A DNA stretch of 64,000 nucleotides, from the NCBI RefSeq assembly GCF_001639275.1, contig NZ_LWMU01000103.1, positions 21,698 through 85,697 of the forward strand, written 5' to 3'. The position numbers and the translations under genes were made by a program. Below, piece after piece: positions 54,895 through 64,000 of this stretch (its first letter is position 1; every line of letters starts with the position of its first letter). This DNA is from Methanobrevibacter oralis. GTDB lineage: Archaea > Methanobacteriota > Methanobacteria > Methanobacteriales > Methanobacteriaceae. Under the pieces are notes generated by a model. The model was given only the letters and a program-made list of their open reading frames with translations, had not been told where the DNA came from and searched no databases.

Positions 54895-56562
54895 ATGAAT
54901 GATTTAGAAGAAATTGTTTATAAACATGCTTTATTAAATGCAGCTAAGCATAAAGGAAGTGCAAATCCTGGAGCAGTTATAGGTTCAATCATGTCTCAAG
55001 AACCTGATTTAAGAAGCAAAGCTAAAGAAATTGGGCCAATGGCTGGTAAAATTGTAGCTAAAGTAAATTCATTATCTTTAGATGAACAAAAAGAAGAAAT
55101 GGAAAAATTCAATCTTGAGGTTAAAACACAAAAACAAGTTAAAGAAGTTGGACTTCAAGAGCTTCCTGGAACTCATGAAAATATTGTTTTACGTTTTGCT
55201 CCAAATCCTAGTGGACCTTTGCATATTGGACATACTCGTGCAGCTGTTCCTAATGCAGAGTATGTTAAAAGACATGATGGTAAATTAATCTTAAGAATTG
55301 AAGATACAGATCCTAAAAGAGTATTTGAACCTGCTTATGAGATGATTCCTGAGGATTTAGAATGGTTGGGAATTCATCCAGATGAGATTGTATATCAATC
55401 TGATAGATTTGAGATTTATTATGATTATGCGCGCCATTTAATTGAAAAAGGTGCAGCTTACATGTGTACTTGTGATGGAGCTACTTTTAAAGAACTTAAA
55501 GATGATTGTAAAGCTTGTCCTTGTCGTAGCAATAGCGTTAATGAAAATCTTGAATTATGGGAAAAATTTGATACTATGGAAGCTGGTGAAGCAGTATTAA
55601 GACTAAAAACGGATATCCAACATAAAAACCCAGCTATTCGTGATTGGGTGGCTATGAGGTTAGTTGATGAAAAACATCCTCGTTTAGGTAATAAGTACAG
55701 AATATATCCTATGATGAACTTTTCTGTTGCTTTAGATGATCATTTAATGGGTATGACTCATGTTTTAAGAGGAAAAGACCATCTAGCTAATAGTGAAAAA
55801 CAAAAATACTTATATAATCATATGGGTTGGGATGTTCCAGAATTTATCCACTATGGTAGATTAAAAATGGAAGATATTACTTTAAGTACTTCTAAAGCAT
55901 TAGCAGGTATTGAAGAGGGAATTTACAGTGGTTGGGATGATCCAAGGCTTGGAACCTTAAGGGCAGTAGCTAGACGGGGTATTAATCCAAAAGCTATTTA
56001 TGATTTAATCACTGAAATTGGTGTTAAAATGGCCGATTCAGCGATTAGTTGGAAAAAAATTTACGGTCTTAATCGCAATTTACTTGAACCTATAGCCAAT
56101 AGATATTTCTTTGTTGAAAATCCAATTTTAGTTAATGTTAATGGATATGAAGCAGGCAGTGTTGTTATTGAAAGACCACTTCATGCAGATTACCTAGATA
56201 GAGGTAATAGACTATTAACCTTTGATGGTAGTGCATATTTAGCTTTTAATGATTTAAATGATGGTGTAGTTAGATTAATGGATGCTGTAAACGCTGAAGT
56301 CAGTGGTAATAAATTAACTTATCATTCAGCTACTTTTGAAGATGCAAGAGATATTAAAGCTAAAATTATCCAATGGGTTCCAAGTAATGAAAATGTTAAT
56401 GTTAAAATAGTTATGGATGATGCAAGCTTAAAAAGAGGTCTTGGTGAAATTGCACTTAGGGATTTAAAAGTGGGAGATATTGTTCAATTTGAAAGAATTG
56501 GTTTTGCACGTCTTGATGAAATTAAAGATGATGAGTTAATCTTTTACTTTGCACATAAATAA
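54895..56562 (+). CDS. gltX: Glutamyl-tRNA synthetase (archaeal, GluRS class)
   Basis: Charges tRNA-Glu, and probably tRNA-Gln for later amidation, as archaea usually do. The 555 residues include the HIGH motif at 110-113 (FAPNPSGPLHIGHTRAAVPN). RIEDTDPKRV follows, with a zinc-like cysteine cluster (CTCDGATFKELKDDCKACPC) that fits archaeal GluRS, and the KMSKS-like STSK at 331-334. The C-terminal beta-barrels are of the eukaryotic GlnRS type. GATGATT precedes the ATG. Length is normal. Confidence 0.95.
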   Translation: MNDLEEIVYKHALLNAAKHKGSANPGAVIGSIMSQEPDLRSKAKEIGPMAGKIVAKVNSLSLDEQKEEMEKFNLEVKTQKQVKEVGLQELPGTHENIVLRFAPNPSGPLHIGHTRAAVPNAEYVKRHDGKLILRIEDTDPKRVFEPAYEMIPEDLEWLGIHPDEIVYQSDRFEIYYDYARHLIEKGAAYMCTCDGATFKELKDDCKACPCRSNSVNENLELWEKFDTMEAGEAVLRLKTDIQHKNPAIRDWVAMRLVDEKHPRLGNKYRIYPMMNFSVALDDHLMGMTHVLRGKDHLANSEKQKYLYNHMGWDVPEFIHYGRLKMEDITLSTSKALAGIEEGIYSGWDDPRLGTLRAVARRGINPKAIYDLITEIGVKMADSAISWKKIYGLNRNLLEPIANRYFFVENPILVNVNGYEAGSVVIERPLHADYLDRGNRLLTFDGSAYLAFNDLNDGVVRLMDAVNAEVSGNKLTYHSATFEDARDIKAKIIQWVPSNENVNVKIVMDDASLKRGLGEIALRDLKVGDIVQFERIGFARLDEIKDDELIFYFAHK

Positions 56563-56571
56563 GGGATTTAA

Positions 56572-57030
56572 ATGACATTGTTTACTAATGGATTTGTAAC
56601 ACTTAAAATTCCGAAAGACTTTAAAACTGTTGTAAATAAGGGAGATTTTGTTGAACTTTCTTTAATAAATCCTCAAATTCCTCTTTCTATTAAGTTTTTA
56701 ACAACGCCTACTTTAGCAGGCCTTACAGATTTAAAAGTTCACATTGAAGAGACTTATAAAAATTCTCCAATTGAATTAAACACTTCTGACTTTGTAGCTA
56801 TTGGTGAGGATATTTACTATTATGCAGTTACTTCAATTGCTGATGGGAAAGAGATTCGTCGCAACGAGTTTTTCTATATTAGGGATAATAACTTATACAC
56901 TTTTGAATTTGCATATCCTTATGCCGATGCAGAGCTTGATCAATTTTACTTAAATATTATTGATTCTTTAAAAATAAATAAGGCTAAATATATTGTGGAG
57001 GATGATGGCTATTATTTAAATGAAGATTAA
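56572..57030 (+). CDS. Conserved hypothetical protein next to gltX
   Basis: A 152-residue protein I cannot name. It is an alpha/beta fold rich in strands: FVTLKIPKDFKTVVNKGDFV, PLSIKFLTTPTLAGLTDLKV and LYTFEFAYPYADAELDQFYL. A loose resemblance to PsbP/DUF1795-like domains (a short strand set ending in a helix before an S-L-K motif) is possible. It starts nine bases after gltX, so it probably shares the operon, but the function is unknown. Confidence 0.7.
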   Translation: MTLFTNGFVTLKIPKDFKTVVNKGDFVELSLINPQIPLSIKFLTTPTLAGLTDLKVHIEETYKNSPIELNTSDFVAIGEDIYYYAVTSIADGKEIRRNEFFYIRDNNLYTFEFAYPYADAELDQFYLNIIDSLKINKAKYIVEDDGYYLNED

Positions 57031-57036
57031 AAAGAA

Positions 57037-58437
57037 TTAATATATCTTTTTAACATCTTCTGCTTTAATAGTAACGTTTTTACGTCTGTATTTAACAGAA
57101 ATATCATCACCATTAATTGCATATACTTGACTTGAATATGTTTCTCCTGCATAATTAAATATTATTTCATCGCCTTTTTTAAGCACATATTCACTATTAC
57201 TTATTTTAATTTTTATATTGTCTCTTGCAGGTTTGCTTTTAATTGGATTAATTCTGGATGTTGGTTTTTCAATTTCATTTTTAGACATATTGAATACTTT
57301 ACGTGTGTTGTCTTGTCTTAATCTTTGATCTTGTGCTCTGTGATATTCTTCATAACTAGCATCATAATCTGCATGAGTTTCATTTATAATTGGTTCGTAT
57401 TCTTCATATTCATTAGCATTTCTAATGTAGGTTTCATCAACACGGGGAATTTCTTCGCTTTCAGGATTTAATTTTTCTTTTACATCTTGAAGGAGTTTAG
57501 ATTTTTTAATAGTGTTTGTGATTTTAGCTAAGTCTTTTCTATAATCTAAATCGTTCATTTCATCTTCATCAATTGTAAATAATTCAGATTCTTCAAGTGG
57601 TGCTCCAAATTTATAATCTTTATCTTTAGCTTCAAGAACACTCACATCATCTATTTTAGATGGACTTTTAAGAGATGGTTCTGAAATTTCTTTTTCTGTG
57701 TTTAATAAAGCTTCAGTTATACCTTCAACTTTTTCTTCTTTTTCTTCTTCTTTTGTAGCTTTTGTAATTACTTCTTCAATTTCTTTTTGTGATGCATTAG
57801 GTACTTTTTCATCTGCAGTTTCTTCTGAAGATTTAATAGCATCAGCAATATCATGAGTTGGAACTTGTTTAACGGTTTTTTCTTCTTTATTTTTTTGGAT
57901 GCTTTCTTTAATCTCTGTTAAATCATCTTTTTCATTGTTGATTTTTTGAGATTCCTTTTGTCTTTCATCATCTTTTCTTTTAGATTCATTTATTAACTCA
58001 TCAATTGTAAATAAATCCTTTAGTTCATGTTTTTTGTCATTGTTTCTTTGATTCATAATAACCATCTGATTTTCCTTCATTGGTTCTTGAAATTTCTCTA
58101 CTTTATCATCGTAGTTTATGAGAACTTGATTTTGTGATTCATATTCAATATCTTGAACATTGTTAGTTCTTTCTTCTGGAATAATATATCCACCATATTC
58201 ATCAATAGGATTAGAGCCTTCACTTCTTAAATTAACGGCATCTTGTGTATTTGAGAAATATTGTGAATTAGAATTATCATTTGGAGATAATTTCTCTTGA
58301 ATATTATCCATTCCTGGAATAATTGAACTGTTGTCATATTCTAATTCGTCTTTTTGAAAGTGTAATTTAACCAATATGATTGCAATTACACCAATCAACA
58401 ATATTGTTATCCATAATATAATAGTCATTACATTCAT
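57037..58437 (-). CDS. Membrane-anchored, largely disordered protein of unknown function
   Basis: The 466 residues start with one membrane helix (MTIILWITILLIGVIAIILV) from the first few residues. A long charged, E/K-rich, probably disordered or coiled region follows up to about residue 400 (for example ATKEEEKEEKVEGITEALLN). The C-terminal 65 residues form a small beta-rich domain (KIKISNSEYVLKKGDEIIFN, VYAINGDDISVKYRRKNVTI) like an SH3- or KOW-type barrel. A TTG start at 58446 is possible, but ATG 58437 is preferred. Gene ends converge with the previous one. Confidence 0.75.
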   Translation of the reverse strand: MNVMTIILWITILLIGVIAIILVKLHFQKDELEYDNSSIIPGMDNIQEKLSPNDNSNSQYFSNTQDAVNLRSEGSNPIDEYGGYIIPEERTNNVQDIEYESQNQVLINYDDKVEKFQEPMKENQMVIMNQRNNDKKHELKDLFTIDELINESKRKDDERQKESQKINNEKDDLTEIKESIQKNKEEKTVKQVPTHDIADAIKSSEETADEKVPNASQKEIEEVITKATKEEEKEEKVEGITEALLNTEKEISEPSLKSPSKIDDVSVLEAKDKDYKFGAPLEESELFTIDEDEMNDLDYRKDLAKITNTIKKSKLLQDVKEKLNPESEEIPRVDETYIRNANEYEEYEPIINETHADYDASYEEYHRAQDQRLRQDNTRKVFNMSKNEIEKPTSRINPIKSKPARDNIKIKISNSEYVLKKGDEIIFNYAGETYSSQVYAINGDDISVKYRRKNVTIKAEDVKKIY

Positions 58438-58446
58438 ATTTCCCAA

Positions 58447-59137
58447 CCCTATAAATAAATTATAACTTATAATTAATTATATTCAATAATATATTTAAAT
58501 GGTTTTGTTGTTATAAAATTTCGTCTGATTTCACCCTAAATTCTAAAATTTGGATTATTTTTTACTAATTTAGCTATTTTATTCTTTAAAACTAATATTT
58601 TTTTTAAAAACTAATTTTTATTTTTATAATATTAATTTTAACTATATAATTTAATTTAAAACAGATTTTAGGGATATTTTTTATTTTAACAAATTAATAT
58701 TTATTAGAAAATGATAAAGTTCTAAATAATTAAATAAAATTTTTTTAAACATATTAAAAATATAATTGAGAGTTTTAAATGTTTTTAGAATAGATCAGGT
58801 CTTAAATTTTATTTTTACCAATTCTGAATATTTGTCAATTTCAATAGTTTAATTAATATTTTAAATATAATGATTTTATATTTTTTTATTTTTAAAGTAA
58901 GAACTAATAAACTAACTAACAAAAACAAACAACTCTATAGAAATATATTTCCACGCAACAATTATTAAATCAGAAAGAAAGAGATTTAGAATAAAAATAG
59001 GCATATTCAATCAGATTGTCCATTGAAAAATGGCTGGAATGAAAAAACCAAAATTTCAACTAACAAATTAACAGACCAAATTCTGAAGTTATTTATAATA
59101 ATTTTAACTAAAATTAATATTAACGTGAGGTGTTTTC
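58447..59137. other. Intergenic region, 691 bases, no gene seen
   Basis: Strongly AT-rich with no supportable frame. A 15-base dyad ATTATAA-C-TTATAAT lies at 58459-58473, near the likely minus-strand promoter (TTTAAATATATTA on that strand at about 58488-58500). The right part, from about 58900, is less AT-rich and holds a weak likeness to the repeat at 54643-54733 around 59045-59075. TTTATAATAATTTT at about 59091-59104 is a TATA candidate for the MFS gene. Confidence 0.5.
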
Positions 59138-60517
59138 ATGGAGTTTAATAAAACGAATTATGTTATTCTAGTTACTACAATAGCTTCATTTATAGTGGCA
59201 TATATATCTGTTGTTCCTGCTGTTGCATTGCCTGCAATGGCTAGTTATTTTGAATTAAGTAATATTCTACAAAATTGGGTTATTAATTCATTTTTATTCT
59301 CAGTAGCTATTTTTGCGGTTCCTACAGGAAATCTTGCAGGTAAATGGGGGATTAAAAAATCATTTCAAATAGGTTCTATAATATTTTTAATAGGTTCTGT
59401 AATCACTCCTCTTGCTTTCTCTCCAATTTTTCTTATTTTATTTAGAGTTTTACAAGGTTTTGGAGCAGCCATGATTTATAATACTGTGATGAATCTTGTA
59501 ACCATGGCGGTTCCAGAAAATGAAAGAGGTCATGCAATTGGTATTGTAGTAGCAGGAGTGTATATTGGGTTAGGTATTGCTCCAGTTCTTGGAGGTATTT
59601 TAACATATAATTTAGGTTGGCAATGTATTTTTTATTTTTCAATTCCATTTATTGTACTTTATATTCTTTTATGCTATATTAAAGTTAAAGATGAATGGAA
59701 AGTTGGTGAGGGCAATAAATTTGATATTAAAGGTGCATTAATTTGGATTGTGTCCATTTTTTTATTTGTTTATGGTTTTACAATAATTAATCAAAGTATT
59801 GGATTAATAATGGCTATTTTGGGGCTTATTTTTCTTAGTATTTTTGTATATGTTGAGTCAAAAGCTAAATATCCAGTATATAATGTAAGGGTTTTTAAAA
59901 ATAAAGTTTTCGCTTTTTCAAATATTGCTTCAGTAGTTAGTTATATTGCAACTTACTTTATAATTTATATTTTAAATTATCATTTACAGTACATTAAGGG
60001 TTGGGATCCACAAATAACTGGATTATTTTTAATTATAACTCCAGTTGTACAAACTATTATATCTCCATTTTCAGGTCGTCTTTCAGATAGGTATAATCCT
60101 CAAAAACTTGCTGCTTTTGGTATGCTTTTTGTAACAATTGCATTATTTATACTAGTTTTCTTAAACAAGTCAACTTCGTTATATGTCATTGCACTTGCCA
60201 TGATTTTACAGGGTCTTGGTTATGGAATATTTTCATCTCCAAATACAAATATTATTATGAGTTCTGTAAAATTAGAGGATACTCCTGTTGCTTCTGTATC
60301 TGTTACTGTTATGAGAGTTGTTGGTCAAACAATGAGTCTTGCAATGCTTACAATTATATTTGCAGTGATAATGGGCAATGTTCCAATTATCCCAAAATAT
60401 TATCATCTTTTAACATCAAGTTGTAATTTAACTTGTATTATTGGAACTATATTGGGTATTATTTCAATCATGGCATGTTTAGTTGGTATAAAAAATAAAA
60501 CAGCCGATATTGAATAA
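59138..60517 (+). CDS. MFS drug/solute exporter (DHA2-like)
   Basis: The 459 residues form about 14 membrane helices. Motif C of antiporters is visible (GVYIGLGIAPVLGGILTYNL near residues 147-166), together with NLAGKWGIKKSFQIGSIIFL-type loop 2-3 text. Later parts such as SPFSGRLSDRYNPQKLAAFG fit the family. A clear GAGGTG precedes the ATG. The substrate is not predictable; the length and 14-helix count suggest a DHA2-type multidrug exporter. Confidence 0.88.
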   Translation: MEFNKTNYVILVTTIASFIVAYISVVPAVALPAMASYFELSNILQNWVINSFLFSVAIFAVPTGNLAGKWGIKKSFQIGSIIFLIGSVITPLAFSPIFLILFRVLQGFGAAMIYNTVMNLVTMAVPENERGHAIGIVVAGVYIGLGIAPVLGGILTYNLGWQCIFYFSIPFIVLYILLCYIKVKDEWKVGEGNKFDIKGALIWIVSIFLFVYGFTIINQSIGLIMAILGLIFLSIFVYVESKAKYPVYNVRVFKNKVFAFSNIASVVSYIATYFIIYILNYHLQYIKGWDPQITGLFLIITPVVQTIISPFSGRLSDRYNPQKLAAFGMLFVTIALFILVFLNKSTSLYVIALAMILQGLGYGIFSSPNTNIIMSSVKLEDTPVASVSVTVMRVVGQTMSLAMLTIIFAVIMGNVPIIPKYYHLLTSSCNLTCIIGTILGIISIMACLVGIKNKTADIE

Positions 60518-60743
60518 TACTTTTAATTTTTTTGAAAATGAAAAAATCCACACATATTAAAAAATAGAATATAAACTTTTATAGGGTTATTATTAGATGT
60601 AATCTTGAAATCAGAGTTTGAATAAAATAAATTAATTTTTTGATTTTATAATAAATTTTTGTGAGTATCTGGCAAATATATATATCGTTAAAGTAAAATA
60701 TATTCGTGATAAGTAATTAAATACTATAAAGTGAGGTTTAATA

Positions 60744-61979
60744 ATGGTTGTTAAAATTAATGAAAACTATCTTAAATTAAAAAGCAGCTATCTTTTTGTT
60801 GAAGTTGCTCGAAGAGAAGCTGAATTTATAAAAGCTAATCCTGATGCTAATATTATTAAAATGGGAATTGGGGATGTAACAAAACCTTTAGTACCTGCTG
60901 TTGTAGATGCTTTTAGTGAAGCTGTAAGTGAAATGGGGGATGCAGGTACTTTTAAAGGTTATGGTCCAGAACAAGGTTACGATTTTTTAGCTGAAACTAT
61001 AATTGAAAATGATTATAAAAAAAGAGGAATATCCTTTGATTTAGATGAAGTATTCATCAGTGATGGAGCTAAATGTGATACTGGTAATATTCAAGAAATT
61101 TTTGGATTAACTAATAAAATCGCAGTAACTGATCCTGTATATACAGTATATGTTGATACTAATGTAATGGCTGGTAGAACCGGTGAGATGAGTGGTGATG
61201 GGATGTATGAAGGTTTAACCTATCTTAAATGTAATGCTGAAAACGATTTTATACCGGAACTTCCATCAAATCCAGTAGATATAATTTATTTATGTTATCC
61301 AAATAATCCAACAGGAACTGCTCTTACAAAAGATCAATTAAAAGTATTTGTTGATTATGCAAAAGAAAATAAAGCTATTATTTTATTTGATGCAGCATAT
61401 GAGGCATTTATAAATGAAGCTAATGTTCCACATTCTATTTATGAAATTGAAGGAGCAAAAGAAGTAGCTATTGAATTTAAGAGTTTTTCAAAAACTGCAG
61501 GCTTTACAGGAACTAGGTGTGCATACACTATTGTTCCAAAAGAATTAATGGCATATGATAGTGAAGGTAATGCTATTGAAGTAAACCCGTTGTGGAATAG
61601 AAGGCAAACTACTAAATTTAATGGAGTATCATACCCTGTTCAAAAAGCAGCAGCTGCAACATTCTCAAAAGAAGGTAAAAAACAAATTCAAGAAATAATT
61701 GATTATTATATGGAAAATGCAAAAATTATTCGTGAAAGTTTATGTGATTTGGGTTTAGAAGTTTGTGGTGGAGTAAATTCGCCTTATATTTGGGTAAAAA
61801 CCCCAAATAACATGGATTCTTGGGAATTCTTTGATTTATTGTTAAATGAAGCTAATGTTGTTGGAACTCCAGGTTCTGGATTTGGTCCAAGTGGTGAAGG
61901 TTATTTAAGACTTACTGCATTTAATACTTTAGAAAACACGACTGAAGCAATGGATAGAATTTCAAAATTAAATATTTAG
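60744..61979 (+). CDS. dapL: LL-diaminopimelate aminotransferase
   Basis: Makes LL-diaminopimelate from tetrahydrodipicolinate in one step for lysine synthesis. The 411 residues include [20 protein letters not shown], the PLP-binding SFSKTAG with Lys250, [20 protein letters not shown], and the [20 protein letters not shown] end. GTGAGG precedes the ATG. In Methanothermobacter a homologous gene lies near gltX as I recall. The three unknown genes downstream run co-directionally. Confidence 0.95.
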   Translation: MVVKINENYLKLKSSYLFVEVARREAEFIKANPDANIIKMGIGDVTKPLVPAVVDAFSEAVSEMGDAGTFKGYGPEQGYDFLAETIIENDYKKRGISFDLDEVFISDGAKCDTGNIQEIFGLTNKIAVTDPVYTVYVDTNVMAGRTGEMSGDGMYEGLTYLKCNAENDFIPELPSNPVDIIYLCYPNNPTGTALTKDQLKVFVDYAKENKAIILFDAAYEAFINEANVPHSIYEIEGAKEVAIEFKSFSKTAGFTGTRCAYTIVPKELMAYDSEGNAIEVNPLWNRRQTTKFNGVSYPVQKAAAATFSKEGKKQIQEIIDYYMENAKIIRESLCDLGLEVCGGVNSPYIWVKTPNNMDSWEFFDLLLNEANVVGTPGSGFGPSGEGYLRLTAFNTLENTTEAMDRISKLNI

Positions 61980-61988
61980 GTGTTTTAA

Positions 61989-62672
61989 TTGATTAAAGAA
62001 GAAAGCATAAATATTGAAAATGGTGATACATTTCACGAAGTTTTATCTAAATTTGGAGCATTAGCTTTAGATAAACAAGAAAACTTATCAGAATTAATTG
62101 GAAATAATCAAGGTGTGTTAGATATTGAAAAAGGATGTATAAACTTTGAAAATATTGAAATGCCTGTTCAAATCTTAGGTTATTATGTTGACTCAGCAAA
62201 ACAATGGTCTTGGGCATGGGATAATGATATTGGATTTGATGATTCTTTAATTAAAGCAGCTATTCAAATGAAAGCTATTGGAGATGAATTTTTCATACCA
62301 GAGTTTAATTTAGCCGTAATGAGAGCTAACTTTGATGATTGTCACACTTTAGCTATGAGTGCAGTTTCTCTTCTAGATTATGATGGATATTATGCAGTTA
62401 ATGAAGATGGAATAGACATATTTGTAGCTCTTCAATCTGATTTAATTAAAGAAAATAATTCTGTTGAGAAATTTAGAGATACTTATTACACTTTCCAAAA
62501 GAATTTTGATATAAATGCAAAATTAGCTTTTAAAAGTTATACAATACTTAAAAATTATATTTTTAAATCTCACGATGATTTTGACGTAGCTAAAATCGAT
62601 GAAAGTCGTATTATTGTAGGTTACAGTGAAAGAGGCCATGTAACACATATTCAAATGTTTTTAGAGGATTAA
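61989..62672 (+). CDS. DUF6882-like protein, TTG start
   Basis: The 227 residues look like the DUF6882 family: VQILGYYVDSAKQWSWAWDN followed by SLIKAAIQMKAIGDEFFIPE, with a tryptophan-rich centre. No function is known. The TTG at 61989 follows AGGTGTTT nine bases after the dapL stop, so it is probably translated from the dapL mRNA. It is the first of three adjacent genes of unknown role. Confidence 0.65.
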   Translation: MIKEESINIENGDTFHEVLSKFGALALDKQENLSELIGNNQGVLDIEKGCINFENIEMPVQILGYYVDSAKQWSWAWDNDIGFDDSLIKAAIQMKAIGDEFFIPEFNLAVMRANFDDCHTLAMSAVSLLDYDGYYAVNEDGIDIFVALQSDLIKENNSVEKFRDTYYTFQKNFDINAKLAFKSYTILKNYIFKSHDDFDVAKIDESRIIVGYSERGHVTHIQMFLED

Positions 62673-62676
62673 TAAT

Positions 62677-63264
62677 ATGAATCCTGATTTGGCAGAAGAA
62701 ATTAACTACTTATCTGATTTACTCGCTAAATCCGGGTTTTTTAGCGAAGATGAAATCTTAGAAATATTAGAAGAGCAATTTATTGAGGAAAATGTTGATT
62801 TTTCTCAATTTAATGTTTCATTAAATAATTTTGATAATATTAATTTTAACAAACTCAAAAATGCTTTTAAAAACTTGGCTTTGGATAAAATAATTGCAAT
62901 ACACAATTGTGGCTTTGATATTGCTGAGGGAGTAAGTGATGCTTTTGAACTTTATGCACATTTGCTAAATAATGAATATGAAGTTGATGGCTTTTGCTTT
63001 TATACTTTTGAAGATGTTGAAGAAGCCATTTTTAGTGAAAAATTAAAAATAACTTTTGGAGACTTTAAAAATGATGAAACAAAAGCATTAACTATCGGTA
63101 AAAAGGTAGCAAATGTTTTATCTCAAGAAGGATTCAATTTAAATTGGAATGAAAGTATTAACTCACAAATTGAAATATATGAGTTTAAATGGGATAAATC
63201 ATTTGATGGAGATGTATACGAAATGGAAGGAGCTTTTAAAGTATTTAGTGAGGCTTTTAAATGA
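62677..63264 (+). CDS. DUF6891-like protein
   Basis: The 195 residues resemble DUF6891: LALDKIIAIHNCGFDIAEGV with the cysteine-glycine centre, followed by GFCFYTFEDVEEAIFSEKLK and KITFGDF. It starts four bases after the previous stop and overlaps the next gene by four bases (ATGA), so the three are coupled. Function is unknown. Confidence 0.65.
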   Translation: MNPDLAEEINYLSDLLAKSGFFSEDEILEILEEQFIEENVDFSQFNVSLNNFDNINFNKLKNAFKNLALDKIIAIHNCGFDIAEGVSDAFELYAHLLNNEYEVDGFCFYTFEDVEEAIFSEKLKITFGDFKNDETKALTIGKKVANVLSQEGFNLNWNESINSQIEIYEFKWDKSFDGDVYEMEGAFKVFSEAFK

Positions 63265-63854
63265 ATTCTAAATCACTTAGATTAATTGAAGATGTTGTAA
63301 TTAATTCTGGAAAATGGGTTTCACTGGAAATGGCTCAAGATTCAATATATCTCCATTTTATTGATGTTGAGCTTGGAAAACCTCATGGAGACGATACATT
63401 TTCTTTAATTACTAGATTTGGTGAAAACTCATTTATTTCAGTATTTTATAATGATATAAGAGATATTGACTTTTTATCACATTATAACTTTAAACACCAA
63501 ATATTAAGCGAAGACTTTACATATAAAATTAAAAGCATCAAGTTTATTGACTTTGAATTTTTAAATGTGTTTTTTACAAAATATGAAAAACACAAAGAAA
63601 TTACAAATATTAATGATTTTAATATTCACAATATTAGAAATGATTTCTTTTTAATGTTTGAAATAGAAAATCTAGCTATTGTTGTTGGTGGAGATAAAAT
63701 GGACTTTTTTTCCGAATATGAACGATTAGATGATGATAATTTAAAAGAATTGTCAAATAAATGGATGTTATACTTTTTGAATTATCACTTAAAACGGAAT
63801 ATAATAAAGGATCCAATGTGCGAAAATCATCCATTGATGTATAGACATGAGTAA
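63261..63854 (+). CDS. Protein of unknown function, third gene of the set
   Basis: The 197 residues do not match a family I know. The chain is strand-rich: SLRLIEDVVINSGKWVSLEM, DSIYLHFIDVELGKPHGDDT and SISVFYNDIRDID-like text. It ends MCENHPLMYRHE. The four-base overlap with the previous gene ties it to that operon. A role as a partner of the two upstream proteins is inferred. Confidence 0.6.
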   Translation: MNSKSLRLIEDVVINSGKWVSLEMAQDSIYLHFIDVELGKPHGDDTFSLITRFGENSFISVFYNDIRDIDFLSHYNFKHQILSEDFTYKIKSIKFIDFEFLNVFFTKYEKHKEITNINDFNIHNIRNDFFLMFEIENLAIVVGGDKMDFFSEYERLDDDNLKELSNKWMLYFLNYHLKRNIIKDPMCENHPLMYRHE

Positions 63855-63869
63855 TTTTATTTTTTTTCG

Positions 63870-64000
63870 CATTGGGACTGTCAATTTGTTAGCTCTTTGA
63901 CATATTTTTTAGTTTTTTTTATTTTTCTTTGATTCTTTTTGTGTTTTCTGTTGTGTTTGTGAAAAGATTTAAATATTAGTTGTTGTTTTTCTTGTTGTGA
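63870..64000. repeat. Inverted copy of the IS/MITE-like repeat, cut by window end
   Basis: Starts ATTGGGACTGTCAATTTG and runs to the window edge. Its bases 63873-63966 read backwards and complemented match 54643-54733 with only a few differences. It may be one end of an insertion sequence whose transposase lies beyond the window, or another non-autonomous copy. Confidence 0.55.

Noticed and set aside
59045..59095. Weak likeness to the repeat at 54643-54733 (AACTAACAAATTAACAGA)
   Set aside because: Only about 18 bases align well and the surroundings do not; may be chance in AT-rich DNA.
1..64000. CRISPR array
   Set aside because: No series of evenly spaced direct repeats with unique spacers was seen on either strand.

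Overview
The window looks like a chromosomal segment of a Methanobacteriales archaeon, most probably a Methanobrevibacter. The DNA is very AT-rich. Start codons are repeatedly preceded by GGTGAT or GGAGGT ribosome-binding sites. There are archaeal or eukaryote-type ribosomal proteins (eS4, eL14, eL18, eL19, eL32, eL34), archaeal RNA polymerase subunits D, N and K, aIF1, an archaeal RNase P protein, and the archaeal mevalonate pathway. Genus-level placement is inferred from gene content and remembered relatives, not from a database search.

Layout. (1) 1-1499: the end of a METTL5-like methylase gene and a SPOUT-type RNA methyltransferase gene. (2) 1842-18537: one long ribosomal superoperon on the + strand, from rpl3 to cbf5, including aIF1, RNase P component 1, secY, adkA, an EMC3/DUF106 membrane protein and cmk. 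rps14 is a 47-codon gene with a TTG start. (3) 18603-20951: a minus-strand lemA plus DUF2207 pair, then tRNA-Ser(GGA). (4) 21482-33673: a second + strand run with rps13-rps4-rps11-rpoD-rpl18e-rpl13-rps9-rpoN-rpoK, eno, ferredoxin, rps2, a MEMO-family gene, then mvk-ipk-fni-rnj-idsA for isoprenoid precursor synthesis. (5) 33674-54894: accessory DNA lying between idsA and gltX, which I remember as neighbours in Methanothermobacter. It holds a formate-dehydrogenase-like gene set (FdhA-like, FdhB-like, MvhD-like), a zinc-ribbon membrane protein, a TrmB regulator divergent from a hybrid-cluster protein gene, and an AAA/DUF4143 ATPase. It also holds a TetR regulator with two ABC exporters, an energy-coupling-factor (ECF) transporter, and at least five decayed genes. 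(6) 54895-63854: gltX, two poorly known proteins, an MFS exporter, dapL and a three-gene set of unknown function. The window ends in a repeat that is an inverted, near-identical copy of DNA at 54643-54733.

How it fits together. Regions 2-4 are translation, transcription, protein export and lipid-precursor housekeeping, with very short gaps and frequent stop/start overlaps. The accessory region mixes redox enzymes (Fdh-like electron transfer, Hcp) with an apparently transferred exporter/vitamin-uptake module. That module carries pseudogene debris: a chlI-cobN fusion remnant and fragments of MATE, TetR, YkoE-like and methyltransferase-like genes. I saw no CRISPR array, no rRNA gene and no intact transposase gene. 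No single obviously new system stands out. The best candidates for something under-described are the FdhA-like protein without a catalytic centre, the hairpin-dense gap at 37128-37509, the three unknown genes after dapL, and the inverted repeat pair.
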